From BJHL01 sp040378885 (GTDB lineage Bacteria > Planctomycetota > Phycisphaerae > Phycisphaerales > UBA1924), in assembly GCA_046316615.1 (NCBI GenBank), contig JBKDAN010000016.1:166422-230421 (forward strand): a stretch of 64,000 nucleotides of DNA, written 5' to 3'. Both the position numbers and the translations under genes were made by a program. The notes under the pieces are model-generated. The model searched no databases and was not told the DNA's origin. It saw nothing but the letters and a program-made list of their open reading frames with translations. Every line of letters starts with the position of its first letter. Within the stretch, counting starts at the first letter, position 1. Shown one piece after another: positions 14,271 through 24,346 of the stretch.

Positions 14271-17200
14271 ATGCTCAAGATGTCTCACATCACGCGGGCC
14301 GCCGCGCTCGCGGCTTCGCTGTTCATTTGTGTCAGTCATGCAGCGGCGCAGTCGCCACCGGCTGCACCAACCATTCTTGAGCCGCAGTTGAATGTGTTGA
14401 TCGACGCCGCAGATGTCCACATGGAAACGGCCCCATTCAGCGATCCCGACGCGGGCAACACCCACGTCTGCACCGACTGGCAGATTATCCGTCTTGATCT
14501 CAACGAATTGGTGTGGTTTGCCAACTGCTTGAGCGGTGGCAGCGCGGTGCACGTGCACCTGGGTGACGGCACCTTCGTCAACTCGCTCGGCAGCGCGCGA
14601 CAGTTGCTGCCTGAGGTCGACTATCGCTTCCGCGTCCGCCATCGCAGCAGCGCGGCTCCGGAGTGGAGCGAGTGGTCCGAGCGGGAATTCACCACCGGAT
14701 CAGCGAGCGAAGTGCTCCCGATGTCGATTGAAGACGTGATCGAGTTCCCCGCCCCGCGCCTGACGTTGCCTAACGGCACACCGTTCAATCTGCCTTATCT
14801 GGGCGAGCCCGCGGCTCGGGTGCGTCTCGTCGCCGGTTGCTGTGGTGCGTCTATGCTCGACGTGAGCGCAGGGGCGACTGGTAACCGACTAACGAATCCC
14901 CCCGCCCTCAACATGCACATGCCCGTCAAGGTGCTGATTGAGTCGCAGAGTGCACTCCTCAACCTGCCCGCTCTCGATCTTCAGTTCCGCGATACCGAGG
15001 GTCGCCTGCGCACGGTGTATCTCCCGCCAGTCAACAACCTGCCCGCGTTCAACACAGTCACGTTGTGGGTTTCCACCAACGGCAGCACCTTCGAGTTCCA
15101 GCAAGGCGATACCGCACCCAACTTCTCGGTGCTTGCTCGAGCCAACGAAGCGCCGTGGGAAACCGCACCCGACTTCAAGGCAAGCCGATTCGCGACGGGG
15201 CTGCAATTGCCCGTGCACATGGCATTCAAGCCCAACGCCGGCCCGCTTCCGACCGATCCGTTCCTCTATGTGACCGAGCTTTACGGAGACATCAAGGTCG
15301 TGCTGCGCAACGGCACCGTAGAGACCTTCGCCACCGGCCTCATCAACTTCAACCCGACGGGCAACTTCCCAGGTTCAGGCGAGATCGGCCTCGCCGGTAT
15401 CGACATTGACACCAACGGCGACATCTACGCCAGCGTGCTCTATACCCGTAGCGGTAATCCCAACGTCGGCCCGCTGCATCCCAAGCTCATCAAGCTCACG
15501 AGCATCGACGGCGGCCGTACTGCGAACAACATTACAACAGTCCTTGATCTGTTCCCATTCGAGCAAGGTCCCAGCCACCAGATCAGCAACGTCCAACTCA
15601 TGCCCGATGACACCATCATCGTCCACATGGGCGACGGTTTCGACATCACCGCGGGCCAGAATCTGAACACAGCCCTCGGCAAGATCATGCGCGTTCGCAA
15701 GGACGGCAGCGCACCAACCGACAACCCCTTCTACAACGCCTCCAACGGCATCACACACGTGGATTACATCTACGCCACGGGCTTCCGGAATGCCTTCGGT
15801 GGCGGCCTGCGTCGCAGCGACAACACCTACTACTTCGTCGAGAACGGGCCGGGCACCGATCGCCTTGCCAAACTCGTCAGCGGTCGCAACTACCTGTTCG
15901 ACGGCTCCGACGCCAGCATGGCCAACTTCGCCACGTTCAACTGGTTCCCGGCCACCGCCCCCGTTGACATCGCATTCATCGAGCAGAACATCTTCAACAA
16001 CAGCGGTTTCCCCGCTGATTACGCCAACCGCGCATACATCACGCAATCAGGCGGCACTTGGGCCAGCGGTCCGGGCTCCGTCCTCGAAAAGGTCGTGACG
16101 GAGTTCGTCCTTGCTGCAGACGGCACTCGCATCGCCGGTCCGCGCCCCATCGCCATCTACAACGGCTTCGGCAAGAGCAGCGCGAGCGCGATTGCTGTCG
16201 GTCCCGACGGCATCTACATCTGCGATCTGTATACGGAAGCAGCTTTCGATAATCCCACCGCACGTGGCAGCAACATCATCAAGCTCAGCTACGTCGCGCC
16301 CGAAGACTGCAACGCTAACGGCATCAGCGATCCTGTCGAGATTGCAAGTGGCACGTTGACTGACTGCAATGGCAACACCATTCCCGATAGCTGCGAAGTG
16401 CAAAGCGGTCTTTCGACCGATTGCGATGCTGATGGCGTGCCCGATGAATGTCAGACGACAGTCGCCGAAGTGAGCAACTTTGACGCGAACGCCGGCACAT
16501 GGAGCCTCAACGGCTCGATTCGCACAGGCGGCGCTGTTCGCCTCGCTGCATTCGGGTCCGATGGTGAAGGCTCCCTTGTTCGCCAGCCCTTCTCTTCGCG
16601 TCCGACCGATCGCTTCCGCGTGAGCTTCGATTTCCGCATCGCCGGCACACAATCACGCGGCATCGGCCTCTTCGCCGTTGATTCGACTCGTTACCCGCCC
16701 ACGTACCCGTGGGATGAGAACGGCCCCGTCTTCGGCGGCACGCTGGGTGTCAAGTTCGACAACGACGGCGGCGGCTGGTACGCCGCGATCATCCGCGATC
16801 TTGCGGTCGTCACGACGACGCAGCTTCCGCCGGAAGTCGGCAACCTTGGCGACGACGTCTGGCGCCGTGCCGAAGTCGTCTACGGCCCTTCTGGCATGAC
16901 GGTGAAGCTCACCATCAATCCGGGCCAGCCCAACGAAGCTACCTACCGCATTTTCGGCAACGAGGCCGTCAACTACACGCCCTTCGTCGCCCGCATCGGC
17001 ATTGGCGCGCGTGCGAACTTCAACAACACCGCGTTTCACCTGGTTGATAATGCGTCAGTTCATGTCTTTGGTCCCAACGATCCCGACAACGACTATCTCC
17101 CGCTCGCGTGCGAGTGCAACGACATCGACTTCAACAACAACGGCGTCTATCCCGAAGATCAAGACGTGATCGACTTCTTCAACGTGCTCGCAGGTGCATC

Positions 17201-17306
17201 CTGCACCGAGTGCGATAGCATCGACTTCAATAACGATGGCGTCTTCCCCTCCGATGCCGACGTTGTCGCCTTCTTTAGCGTGCTCGCAGGCGGTCCCTGC
17301 ATCTGA
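14271..17306 (+). CDS. secreted PQQ-dependent sugar-dehydrogenase-like beta-propeller with GC-type dockerin repeats
   Basis: 1011 aa. The start at 14271 fits GGAGG 6 bases upstream and yields a signal peptide (TRAAALAASLFICVSHAAAQ). After a fibronectin-like N-terminal part (about 30-190) comes a propeller resembling soluble glucose/sorbosone dehydrogenases (FATGLQLPVHMAF, LAGIDIDTNGDIY, GKIMRVRKDGSAP, YATGFRNAFG, AIYNGFGKSSASAIAVGPDG). Calcium-type repeats (DCNANGISD, DCNGNTIPD, DCDADGVPD), a lectin-like jelly-roll segment and two dockerin-like repeats follow, the last degenerate (DFNNDGVFPSDADV). Enzyme activity is uncertain, since PQQ and catalytic residues cannot be checked by eye. Confidence 0.85.
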   Translation: MLKMSHITRAAALAASLFICVSHAAAQSPPAAPTILEPQLNVLIDAADVHMETAPFSDPDAGNTHVCTDWQIIRLDLNELVWFANCLSGGSAVHVHLGDGTFVNSLGSARQLLPEVDYRFRVRHRSSAAPEWSEWSEREFTTGSASEVLPMSIEDVIEFPAPRLTLPNGTPFNLPYLGEPAARVRLVAGCCGASMLDVSAGATGNRLTNPPALNMHMPVKVLIESQSALLNLPALDLQFRDTEGRLRTVYLPPVNNLPAFNTVTLWVSTNGSTFEFQQGDTAPNFSVLARANEAPWETAPDFKASRFATGLQLPVHMAFKPNAGPLPTDPFLYVTELYGDIKVVLRNGTVETFATGLINFNPTGNFPGSGEIGLAGIDIDTNGDIYASVLYTRSGNPNVGPLHPKLIKLTSIDGGRTANNITTVLDLFPFEQGPSHQISNVQLMPDDTIIVHMGDGFDITAGQNLNTALGKIMRVRKDGSAPTDNPFYNASNGITHVDYIYATGFRNAFGGGLRRSDNTYYFVENGPGTDRLAKLVSGRNYLFDGSDASMANFATFNWFPATAPVDIAFIEQNIFNNSGFPADYANRAYITQSGGTWASGPGSVLEKVVTEFVLAADGTRIAGPRPIAIYNGFGKSSASAIAVGPDGIYICDLYTEAAFDNPTARGSNIIKLSYVAPEDCNANGISDPVEIASGTLTDCNGNTIPDSCEVQSGLSTDCDADGVPDECQTTVAEVSNFDANAGTWSLNGSIRTGGAVRLAAFGSDGEGSLVRQPFSSRPTDRFRVSFDFRIAGTQSRGIGLFAVDSTRYPPTYPWDENGPVFGGTLGVKFDNDGGGWYAAIIRDLAVVTTTQLPPEVGNLGDDVWRRAEVVYGPSGMTVKLTINPGQPNEATYRIFGNEAVNYTPFVARIGIGARANFNNTAFHLVDNASVHVFGPNDPDNDYLPLACECNDIDFNNNGVYPEDQDVIDFFNVLAGASCTECDSIDFNNDGVFPSDADVVAFFSVLAGGPCI

Positions 17307-17338
17307 CTGACCACGAGTCCAAAGCGACCATGGAAAGA

Positions 17339-17363
17339 GACGCCGCAACATGCGGCGTCTTTT
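17339..17363 (+). terminator. Rho-independent terminator
   Basis: Stem GACGCCGCA (17339-17347) / TGCGGCGTC (17351-17359) with a 3-base loop, followed by TTTT. It ends the beta-propeller gene, facing the convergent MBL hydrolase gene. Confidence 0.88.
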
Positions 17364-17388
17364 CGTTGTCGCTTTGCTTCAGGCTGGC

Positions 17389-18381
17389 TCACCACTCCCA
17401 AGGCGTCGCAACCCAGCGGAAGCCATCATTCATCGCCACCACGCGGCCCACGCCGGGCCAGGGCGTGTGATAGCACATCACCAGCGACTGATCGCTGGTC
17501 ACACGCTCCAGCGTCGCTCGCCGCACGCGAGCGCCTTCCTTGGCGTCATAGTCAAACATCGCATGCCACTCAGGCTGCTGAAAGCTCAGCACATGGTGGT
17601 GCACACTGTCGGCCAGCATCTCAAATCGCTGGCCGCCACTTTCGACAATCACCGTCTGGTGTCCGGGCGTGTGTCCGCCCGTGTGCTTCACGCTGATGCC
17701 CGTGGTGAGCTTGCTGCCATCGTCAACCAGTTGCAGTCGCTTCGACTGTTCCAGCATCGCAACGGTCTTCTGCGCCCCGGCGATCATGCCTTTCTTCCAG
17801 TCATCACCCAGCTTCGTGTTGCTCAGGTCGGGCGATCCCGCCCAGAAGTCGCGCTCCGTGCGATTCACAAAGAATGTCGCCTTTGGGAACGCCAGTTGGC
17901 CTTCCTTGTTCGTCAGCCCGCCGAAGTGGTCGCCGTGCAGGTGCGAGAGAATCAAGCCTTCCACATCCTCCGCCCGTACACCCAGCGTCGCCAGGTGCTT
18001 CATGAGCTGGGCCCCAGCCGCCAGACCGTTGCCCGTGTCAACCAGCCACACCTTGCCGTCCACACGCATCATCAGCACATTCACGTGCAGCGTGTTCTGC
18101 TTGGGTCCCAGTGCGTTGGCTCGCAGCGCCGCCGCCACGGCCTCCTCAGACGCGTTCTCACCCCACAGCGGATAAGGATCCATCTTGAACTGGCTGTCAC
18201 CGATCGAGAAGCACGAGATATCGCCCACCTTGAAGCGATAGAACCCAGCGCCCTGCTGCGGCTCGCCGCTCGCAGGCGCATCCTGGGCCGCTGCAGCGCG
18301 GGCTCCGGTTCCGGTCAACGCGGCACCCGCCGCCAATGCTCCCAGCCCGAGCAGTGCATCCCGACGTCGCAGTTCCATCAT
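17389..18381 (-). CDS. exported MBL-fold metallo-hydrolase
   Basis: About 330 aa. Metal-binding signature HLHGDH at residues 147-152, preceded by VWLVDTGNG, followed by GGHTPGH and later LADSVHHH, as in zinc beta-lactamase-fold hydrolases of the lactonase/quorum-quenching and arylsulfatase-like groups. The N-terminus MMELRRRDALLGLGALAAGAALTG has a twin-arginine-type export signal. I chose ATG 18381 because AAGGAG lies 6-7 bases upstream. An earlier ATG exists. Substrate unknown. Confidence 0.88.
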   Translation of the reverse strand: MMELRRRDALLGLGALAAGAALTGTGARAAAAQDAPASGEPQQGAGFYRFKVGDISCFSIGDSQFKMDPYPLWGENASEEAVAAALRANALGPKQNTLHVNVLMMRVDGKVWLVDTGNGLAAGAQLMKHLATLGVRAEDVEGLILSHLHGDHFGGLTNKEGQLAFPKATFFVNRTERDFWAGSPDLSNTKLGDDWKKGMIAGAQKTVAMLEQSKRLQLVDDGSKLTTGISVKHTGGHTPGHQTVIVESGGQRFEMLADSVHHHVLSFQQPEWHAMFDYDAKEGARVRRATLERVTSDQSLVMCYHTPWPGVGRVVAMNDGFRWVATPWEW

Positions 18382-18596
18382 GTGTCGCTCCTTCATGGTT
18401 CGTGCCCTGAAATGCCGCTTTCGCCTTCGCGTTTCGCGCAACTTTCGGATGCATCATACCGGATGCCCCGATCCATCTCCGTGTATGGCCCCGCTTGCCG
18501 TCAAGCACCCCGCGTTCACGCGTCGATAAACACAGCTACAGTCCGCAGTTGGCGCGTCGTGCGGCGCGCAGGGGCGGTCGTTTCGTGCGAGTTCTT

Positions 18597-19469
18597 ATGG
18601 CCGAGCAATCTTCCTCAGTCGGCGCGACATCATCCGGTGTGCAAACCACCGTCGTGAACAAGAAGTGGGCATTGAAGATGACGCTCATCGCCGTCGCCTT
18701 CCTTGTGCTCTTCTTCTGGGGAGTCATTGACGCCATCGTCGTCTATCCCAAGCGTGGCGCTCGCGCCGCTGAGTTCAGCGAGTTCCAGCACCTTGCCGAA
18801 CTCCAGAAGCTCGGCAGGCTCTCGAACGACCAAGCAACCATCAAGGATCCCTCCGCTGAGCTTGACAAGCTCCTCGACAAGCAGAAGAACGAAAATGCGA
18901 CCATCGGCGCTGACGAACGCGCCGTGCTCGAATGGCTCACCCAGCTCAAGCTGATCGGTCGCCTCGACGTTGCCAACACAAGCTTCCCCCGCACTGATTT
19001 CCGCACCGAAGAGGGCTCGCCCGTCAGCGTGGGCAGTGCCGACGAACGCCTTGCGCTCCTGCGCGATCGCTTCACCAAGGCCGACGCGAGCGGCCAGATC
19101 AAAGCACCCTCGCCTCTGAGTTGGTGGGATATTCCCAGTCAGTGGGCCATTGCGGCAGTGGGGCTGGGCGTCGCTGTCTGGATGGCCATGCTCATGCTCC
19201 GCGTCCGCAGCATCTCCTACTCGTGGGAAGCTGCGACCAAGACGCTGACCCTCCCCGGCGGCACGACCCTTGTTCCCATCGACATCGTCGAGTTCGACAA
19301 GAGCAAGTGGGAGAAGTTCTACATCTCCCTCGTGACGCGCGAAGATCATCCGACGTTCAAGGGTGCGGCTGTCGAGCTTGACCTCTATCGCCACGTTCCG
19401 CTCGAAGACTGGATCCTCGAGATGGAGAAGGACGTCGAAGCACGCGAAGCCGCAAAGTCCGCGACCTGA
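18597..19469 (+). CDS. hypothetical protein with two membrane segments
   Basis: About 290 aa beginning MAEQSSSVGATSSG. A first membrane helix (ALKMTLIAVAFLVLFFWGVIDAIVV) lies near residues 25-48 and a second (WAIAAVGLGVAVWMAMLML) near 180-200. Between them is a charged, probably helical periplasmic stretch. The C-terminal ~90 residues (TLTLPGGTTLVPIDIVEFDKSKW) look like a small beta domain as in PH-like membrane proteins. No strong ribosome site before ATG 18597. Function not recognised. Confidence 0.75.
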   Translation: MAEQSSSVGATSSGVQTTVVNKKWALKMTLIAVAFLVLFFWGVIDAIVVYPKRGARAAEFSEFQHLAELQKLGRLSNDQATIKDPSAELDKLLDKQKNENATIGADERAVLEWLTQLKLIGRLDVANTSFPRTDFRTEEGSPVSVGSADERLALLRDRFTKADASGQIKAPSPLSWWDIPSQWAIAAVGLGVAVWMAMLMLRVRSISYSWEAATKTLTLPGGTTLVPIDIVEFDKSKWEKFYISLVTREDHPTFKGAAVELDLYRHVPLEDWILEMEKDVEAREAAKSAT

Positions 19470-19666
19470 ACGCTCGCGCGTTATCAGACAGCATCTCGCG
19501 CTACTCCCGCGCGTCCACCCTCACCTGCCCTGATAACTGCCTTTCCCCCTGCGAATACGCGTGAAGTACGCCCGTGATTCTTTCGATATCACATTGACGG
19601 TTTAGGCAATCTAGGCAAATTGCCGCCGGGCATGTGCACCGATGGTCGCCTCGTGAGGGTTGTGAA

Positions 19667-20320
19667 ATGTCTCAGGAACAGCTTCCCGCCGACATCGCAA
19701 GCAAACGCGTCTTCACCACCGGTGAAGCCGCGCTGCTTTGCAAAGTCAGCCAGCAGACCATCATCCGCTGCTTTGATGCAGGCCGCCTGACGGGCTTCAA
19801 AGTGCCCGGCAGCAAGTTCCGCCGCATTCCGCGCGACGAGCTGCTCCGCTTCATGAAGTCCAATCACATCCCCACCGACATCCTCGAAGCCGGCAAGAAG
19901 AAGGTGCTGCTCGTCGACGACGACACCGATATTCTGGCCATGTACCGCGACGTGCTCAGCCGCGACGACAGACTGGAACTGCACACCGCTGCCAACGGCT
20001 ACGACGCCGGCATGCTCACCGAGCACGTTAAGCCGCACCTGATCATTCTCGACTACATGTTGCCTGATATCAATGGCAACGTCGTCTGCTCACGCATCCG
20101 CGCCAACTCCGCCTTCGCCGACACCAAGATCCTCATCATCTCTGGCGTCGTGCGTCGTGAAGAGATCGACACGCTGCTCAAGGCGGGCGCCGATGGCTTC
20201 CTTCCCAAGCCTTTCTCACTCGCCGAACTTACCCGCCGCATGAGCGACCTGCTGGGCATCGAAGCCGCAGGCACTCCCGCGACGCATCACGAAGATCAAT
20301 CCGACCGCGCCGCTGCCTAA
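19667..20320 (+). CDS. excisionase-type HTH fused to response-regulator receiver domain
   Basis: 217 aa. Residues 13-65 form a MerR/excisionase-like DNA-binding unit (FTTGEAALLCKVSQQTIIRCFDAGRLTGFKVPGSKFRRIPRDELLRF seen in pieces). Residues 80-200 form a receiver domain with acidic pocket Asp84-86, phospho-acceptor Asp129 (LIILDYMLPD) and Lys in LPKPF. The DNA-binding unit is N-terminal, the reverse of common response regulators. It is co-directional with the HDOD-kinase gene 12 bases downstream, so the two likely form a two-component pair. GAGG precedes the chosen ATG. Confidence 0.9.
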   Translation: MSQEQLPADIASKRVFTTGEAALLCKVSQQTIIRCFDAGRLTGFKVPGSKFRRIPRDELLRFMKSNHIPTDILEAGKKKVLLVDDDTDILAMYRDVLSRDDRLELHTAANGYDAGMLTEHVKPHLIILDYMLPDINGNVVCSRIRANSAFADTKILIISGVVRREEIDTLLKAGADGFLPKPFSLAELTRRMSDLLGIEAAGTPATHHEDQSDRAAA

Positions 20321-20332
20321 GAGACTCCCCGC

Positions 20333-22675
20333 ATGGTGGCGACTCCCGGAGCCATCTTCGACTTCGCTCGCGTGCCGCACAACGGCCGGCCGACGCCTGC
20401 ACGTCAGGTGGAGCTGATCCTCGAACGCATCGACGCGCTGCCCACGCTTCCCGCCGTCGCTGCACGCATCATCCGCATCAGCAGCGGGAGCGATGTGGAG
20501 ATGGACGACATTGCCGCGATCATCGAGAGCGACCCCGCCCTCGCCACACGCATCCTGGGGCTCTGCCGCAAGAGCGACAAAGGCCTTGGCGATCGCATCA
20601 CCAGCGTCAAGCGTGCGGTCGTCATGCTGGGCATCGAGGCCGTGCGCAGCGCGGTTCTTAGCGTCTGCGTCTGTGACCTCGTCGCCCGCGATTCGGCCAA
20701 GCAGAAGCTCGACAATCAACTCGCCAGCAGCAACGACGATACCGCGCCGCAGATCTTCGACAAGCATGGCCTGTGGAAGCACTCCATCGCCGTTGCTGTT
20801 GCAGCGGAAATGCTCGTCGAACGCTCGCCGCATCTGCGTCACGTGCGCGACGAAGCGTTCCTTGCAGGCCTGCTTCACAGCGTCGGTCGTATCGCTGTCA
20901 GCTTCGCGCTGCCCAAGGCCTACGACCGCGTGCTCGCTCTCGCCGCCAAGCGCAACGCCCGCAGCGCAACTGTCGAGCGCGAACTGTTGGGCCTTGACCA
21001 CCACACCGCGGGCAAGCGCCTCGCCGCCCACTGGAATCTCGCCCAGCCCCTCCAAGAAGCCATCTGGCTGCACGATCAGCCCGTGCAGGCCACCAGTGCG
21101 GTCGCCAGCAAGGATCTGATCGCCGTCGTCACTGCCGCGCGCACGCTTTGTCGCCATCTGCACATGGGCTGGTCAGGTGACTTTGACGCCGTGCCCGATG
21201 TGCCCACGATCTGGCGCAAACTGGGCATCACCGCTGATCCAGCGTCGTTCATGCCTCAGTTGCAGGAGCTGGTGTCGCAGCGCCTGCAACTGCTGGGCAT
21301 CGATCAGCTCACGACGCCCCAGGTGTTCATCGAGAGCCTCGCCAACGTCACCCAGCACCTCAGTGCGCTCAACGCGCAGCTGCACGATCAAGCCCGCAAC
21401 GCCAGTGCCATGCAGCGCATTCTGGCGGCAATCGACTCGTTCCATGTCTCCACGCGAGGCGTTGCTTCCGTGCACGAAGCAGCCCAGGCTGTTCTCAGTA
21501 GTGCTCGCAGCACGCTGGGGCCCGGTTACGCATGTCTGCTGCTGCGAGAAGAACAAGGTAACGACTGGCGTTTGCTCACGACGACCACACCATCGCAGCC
21601 TGTCCACGACCATGCCATCATCGTCAGCGCGAGCGACAACTCCGATGCACTGGGCGAGATGCTCGCCAGCGATGCACAAGGCCCCGGCGCGATCGGCGCG
21701 TTGACCGATCTGCTCAACGAGCTCGCCGATCATCTCGCTGGCGCGCCTGATATCCGTCGCTTGCGTCTGCTCCCGCTCTGGGTCGCGCCGCTGGGCGCCA
21801 ACATCTATGCCAGTTGCGGCGCACTGATCTGCGAGCGAGAAGTGCCTCCGCAGCTTCGAGCGCTCTTGCAACCGCTCTTCGCCGCATGGAGCAACGCCCT
21901 TCGTGCTGCAATCGAGCAAACCCGCGCCGCTCGCATGCACGAAAAGCTCGTCGAGAGCACGCGTCAACTCGCCGAAGCCCAGGCCCTGATCGCTCATCAG
22001 GAGGCCTATGCCAAGCTGGGTGAAGTTACCGCGGGCGCTGCACATGAGATGAATAACCCCCTCGCGATCATCGCGGGTCGTTCGCAGTTGCTCGCGCAGA
22101 AACTCCGCGACGATCGCGACAAAGCCGCCGCTCTCGCGATTGCCAGCGCCGCCAAGGATCTGGGTGATCTCATCCAGAGCCTGCATCTTCTCAGTGCCAC
22201 TCCTTCGCCCAGCGTCACCGACTGCGTCGTGCACGAAGCGGTCAAACGTGTCGTCGCGCAGTCACTCGTCCGCGCCTGTGCCGATACCAAGGTCGATGTC
22301 GATCTCTCGCGTGCCCCCAACTCCGTGCGCCTCGATACCGAACTGCTCATTGCAGCACTCACCGAAATCGTCACCAACGCCATCGAAAGTAATCCCGAAG
22401 GCAATGTCCGCATCGTCGCCCTGCGCGAGGGTGACCGCATCGCGTTCGAAGTCATGGATAACGGCCCGGGTTTCAGCGAAAAGGGCCTCGCTCACGCCAT
22501 GGATCCATTCTTCAGCGAGAAGCCCGCAGGCCGCAAGCGAGGCCTCGGTCTGACGCGAGCACGCACGCTTGCCAACACGCTCGGCGGCGATATCACTCTG
22601 GGCAACATCCGCGAAACCCCCGCGAGCCCCATCAAGGGAGCCATCGTCTCCCTCACCGCACGCATGTTCCGCTGA
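20333..22675 (+). CDS. HDOD-domain hybrid sensor histidine kinase
   Basis: 780 aa, no membrane segments. N-terminal HDOD domain (about 25-300: LPTLPAVAARII, SDPALATRILGLCRK, AFLAGLLHSVGRI), a GAF-like middle, a short coiled coil (residues about 535-560), then a histidine kinase core with His571 in GAAHEMNNPL and an ATPase domain (N box TEIVTNAIES, DNGPGF, RGLGL). The DHp/ATPase half resembles kinases that phosphorylate a separate receiver. The 12-base gap to the upstream HTH-receiver gene suggests that protein is the partner. The HDOD input suggests sensing of a signalling state inside the cell, the ligand being unknown. Confidence 0.9.
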   Translation: MVATPGAIFDFARVPHNGRPTPARQVELILERIDALPTLPAVAARIIRISSGSDVEMDDIAAIIESDPALATRILGLCRKSDKGLGDRITSVKRAVVMLGIEAVRSAVLSVCVCDLVARDSAKQKLDNQLASSNDDTAPQIFDKHGLWKHSIAVAVAAEMLVERSPHLRHVRDEAFLAGLLHSVGRIAVSFALPKAYDRVLALAAKRNARSATVERELLGLDHHTAGKRLAAHWNLAQPLQEAIWLHDQPVQATSAVASKDLIAVVTAARTLCRHLHMGWSGDFDAVPDVPTIWRKLGITADPASFMPQLQELVSQRLQLLGIDQLTTPQVFIESLANVTQHLSALNAQLHDQARNASAMQRILAAIDSFHVSTRGVASVHEAAQAVLSSARSTLGPGYACLLLREEQGNDWRLLTTTTPSQPVHDHAIIVSASDNSDALGEMLASDAQGPGAIGALTDLLNELADHLAGAPDIRRLRLLPLWVAPLGANIYASCGALICEREVPPQLRALLQPLFAAWSNALRAAIEQTRAARMHEKLVESTRQLAEAQALIAHQEAYAKLGEVTAGAAHEMNNPLAIIAGRSQLLAQKLRDDRDKAAALAIASAAKDLGDLIQSLHLLSATPSPSVTDCVVHEAVKRVVAQSLVRACADTKVDVDLSRAPNSVRLDTELLIAALTEIVTNAIESNPEGNVRIVALREGDRIAFEVMDNGPGFSEKGLAHAMDPFFSEKPAGRKRGLGLTRARTLANTLGGDITLGNIRETPASPIKGAIVSLTARMFR

Positions 22676-22718
22676 CCCACCCAGCCGAGCACGCAGCCTT
22701 TACCTCATCACTAGTCCC

Positions 22719-23360
22719 TTAGCAGTCGTAGCAGTCGCCCGCTTCCGCCGTGCTCGCCGCGCCCCAGTCGTACGTGTGCATCTTGCGAATCGGCGGGCTG
22801 TAGATATGCAGCGTGATGAGATCCGTGCCCTTCGCCTGCATGTTCGCTACTTGATGAATGTCCGCGTCGTCAGCTGCGCAGATGTATCCCGTCGGCATCG
22901 TCACACTCGTCGTCGGACAGATCAGCCCGCAAGGCGTTTCCTTGAAGCGAATCTCCGTCCCTTCGCCTTCGATCACCTTGAACGCACAGCTCACGCCGCG
23001 GTGGTCATGAATGGGCGTCCGATCGCCGCTATGCCAACAACACGCGAGCAGTTCATACCACTCACTCCGACTGATGCAGTTGCGCCGATACCCCTTCACC
23101 CCGAAGATGCATGTGCTGGCAATATCGCACCGCGTCACATCCAGCTTCGTCAGCAGTTGCTGCAGCGTTGCCAGGTCAGCGCGATGATCAATCGAGTCCA
23201 GATACCCGATGAGTTCCGCCAGCTTGGGGAACATCGCCGCTGGGTCTTGCATCACGCCACTGGATGAGAGCATGCGAGCCATGTCAATATTGTAACGGAG
23301 TTCACGCAGCGCGCAAAGCGTCTTTCGCGGCTCGACCCATAGCCGATAAGTCCCCAGCAT
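22719..23360 (-). CDS. cysteine dioxygenase type I
   Basis: 213 aa by the first start, or 187 aa from ATG 23282 (MARMLSSSG). Oxidises cysteine to cysteine sulfinate with a non-haem iron. The cupin iron site is visible as HDHRG (two His) and DIHQVAN (third His), with FKVIEGEG between and TLHIYSPP after. The gene starts 3 bases after the stop of the upstream minus-strand gene, suggesting coupling if the long start is used. The segment before MARM contains a TACAAT, so the shorter start may be right. Confidence 0.9.
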   Translation of the reverse strand: MLGTYRLWVEPRKTLCALRELRYNIDMARMLSSSGVMQDPAAMFPKLAELIGYLDSIDHRADLATLQQLLTKLDVTRCDIASTCIFGVKGYRRNCISRSEWYELLACCWHSGDRTPIHDHRGVSCAFKVIEGEGTEIRFKETPCGLICPTTSVTMPTGYICAADDADIHQVANMQAKGTDLITLHIYSPPIRKMHTYDWGAASTAEAGDCYDC

Positions 23361-23363
23361 TGG

Positions 23364-24227
23364 TCATGCCGACCGCCGCAGAGGTTCAATCGCCGCCGGA
23401 CGATGCACGTGACCGCACTCTGGGCATCGATATCCACCGTCCGCCAGCGGTTCCGTCGCGCTCAGGTCGTAATCGCACTCGCTGCACTCAGCCGGATACT
23501 GCACAACGCGCTCGGGGGTCACGCATGTCCGGACAAACTCGTCCCAACTCATCGTGAGCCGCTGCACATCGCCCAGTCCCATCGCTCGATCGAGCAGTTC
23601 CTCGCCCTCGTATACCTGTAGAGGCACCGAGATTGCTTCGCCCACAAATGTCGCACTCACAACCAACTTCGCATGCGGCGTCGTCGCGATCAGCATCTCG
23701 CGTGAAGGTCGCCACTCATCCAGCCGCGGATCATGCCCCAGCAGTTTCGTGCGCCATCCGATGTCCTCTTGGCACGCCGAACCCTCATGAATCGTGAAGA
23801 AGACCTCGCCGTTCGTCGCCCGCATCACATACCCAAGGCCGTCGTGCTCGCCATCAACTCGCACGCACACTGCTTCCGCAATCACGTAGCTCTCTTCGTG
23901 TACAACATTCGCAGCAAGGTCCTGCTCGAGCAGCGCGTTCGCACGCTTCCGCCGTCGCAGTGCCGCCACTTGCATGCTGCTGGCAGCCAGCGCGCAACCG
24001 CCCACCCACACGCCGCACCCAATCAGCAGCTCCATCCGATACGGCGCAAGGAACGCAGGCGGCAGCCACTTCACAAACGAGTTCACGACCCCAAACAACC
24101 CGAGCGGCACGCCCACCAGCAGCAATCCGGAGATGCAACCCGCCACCGCACCCGCGACCAAACTACCCGCCACCGACGCGATCGCTGCGGGCTGCGTGTG
24201 ACAACCCTTGCGCTCCTGTGCCGTCAT
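23364..24227 (-). CDS. membrane protein with C-terminal zinc-ribbon-like motif
   Basis: About 287 aa from ATG 24227 (MTAQERKG). ATGs at 24251 and 24302 give longer forms. Two hydrophobic segments near the N-terminus (AGSLVAGAVAGCISGLLLVGV and ELLIGCGVWVGGCALAA) are followed by a soluble domain and a C-terminal Cys pair set CSECDYDL...CPECGH, typical of a zinc ribbon as found in many planctomycete membrane proteins. Function not recognised. Probably in an operon with the cysteine dioxygenase gene. Confidence 0.75.
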   Translation of the reverse strand: MTAQERKGCHTQPAAIASVAGSLVAGAVAGCISGLLLVGVPLGLFGVVNSFVKWLPPAFLAPYRMELLIGCGVWVGGCALAASSMQVAALRRRKRANALLEQDLAANVVHEESYVIAEAVCVRVDGEHDGLGYVMRATNGEVFFTIHEGSACQEDIGWRTKLLGHDPRLDEWRPSREMLIATTPHAKLVVSATFVGEAISVPLQVYEGEELLDRAMGLGDVQRLTMSWDEFVRTCVTPERVVQYPAECSECDYDLSATEPLADGGYRCPECGHVHRPAAIEPLRRSA

Positions 24228-24346
24228 GGTTCGAGTTTGTGATTGATGCATTCCCCACACGTATCGCCTGCCCAGTAGTGCCGCTCCAACGCTTCCCAGC
24301 ATCGTCGCGTTCCATTCCAGCCGCGGTGCCGTCTATAGCCATCGCG

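Noticed and set aside
17350..18657. 435-aa plus-strand open frame
   Set aside because: Antisense to the MBL hydrolase with its HLHGDH site and export signal.
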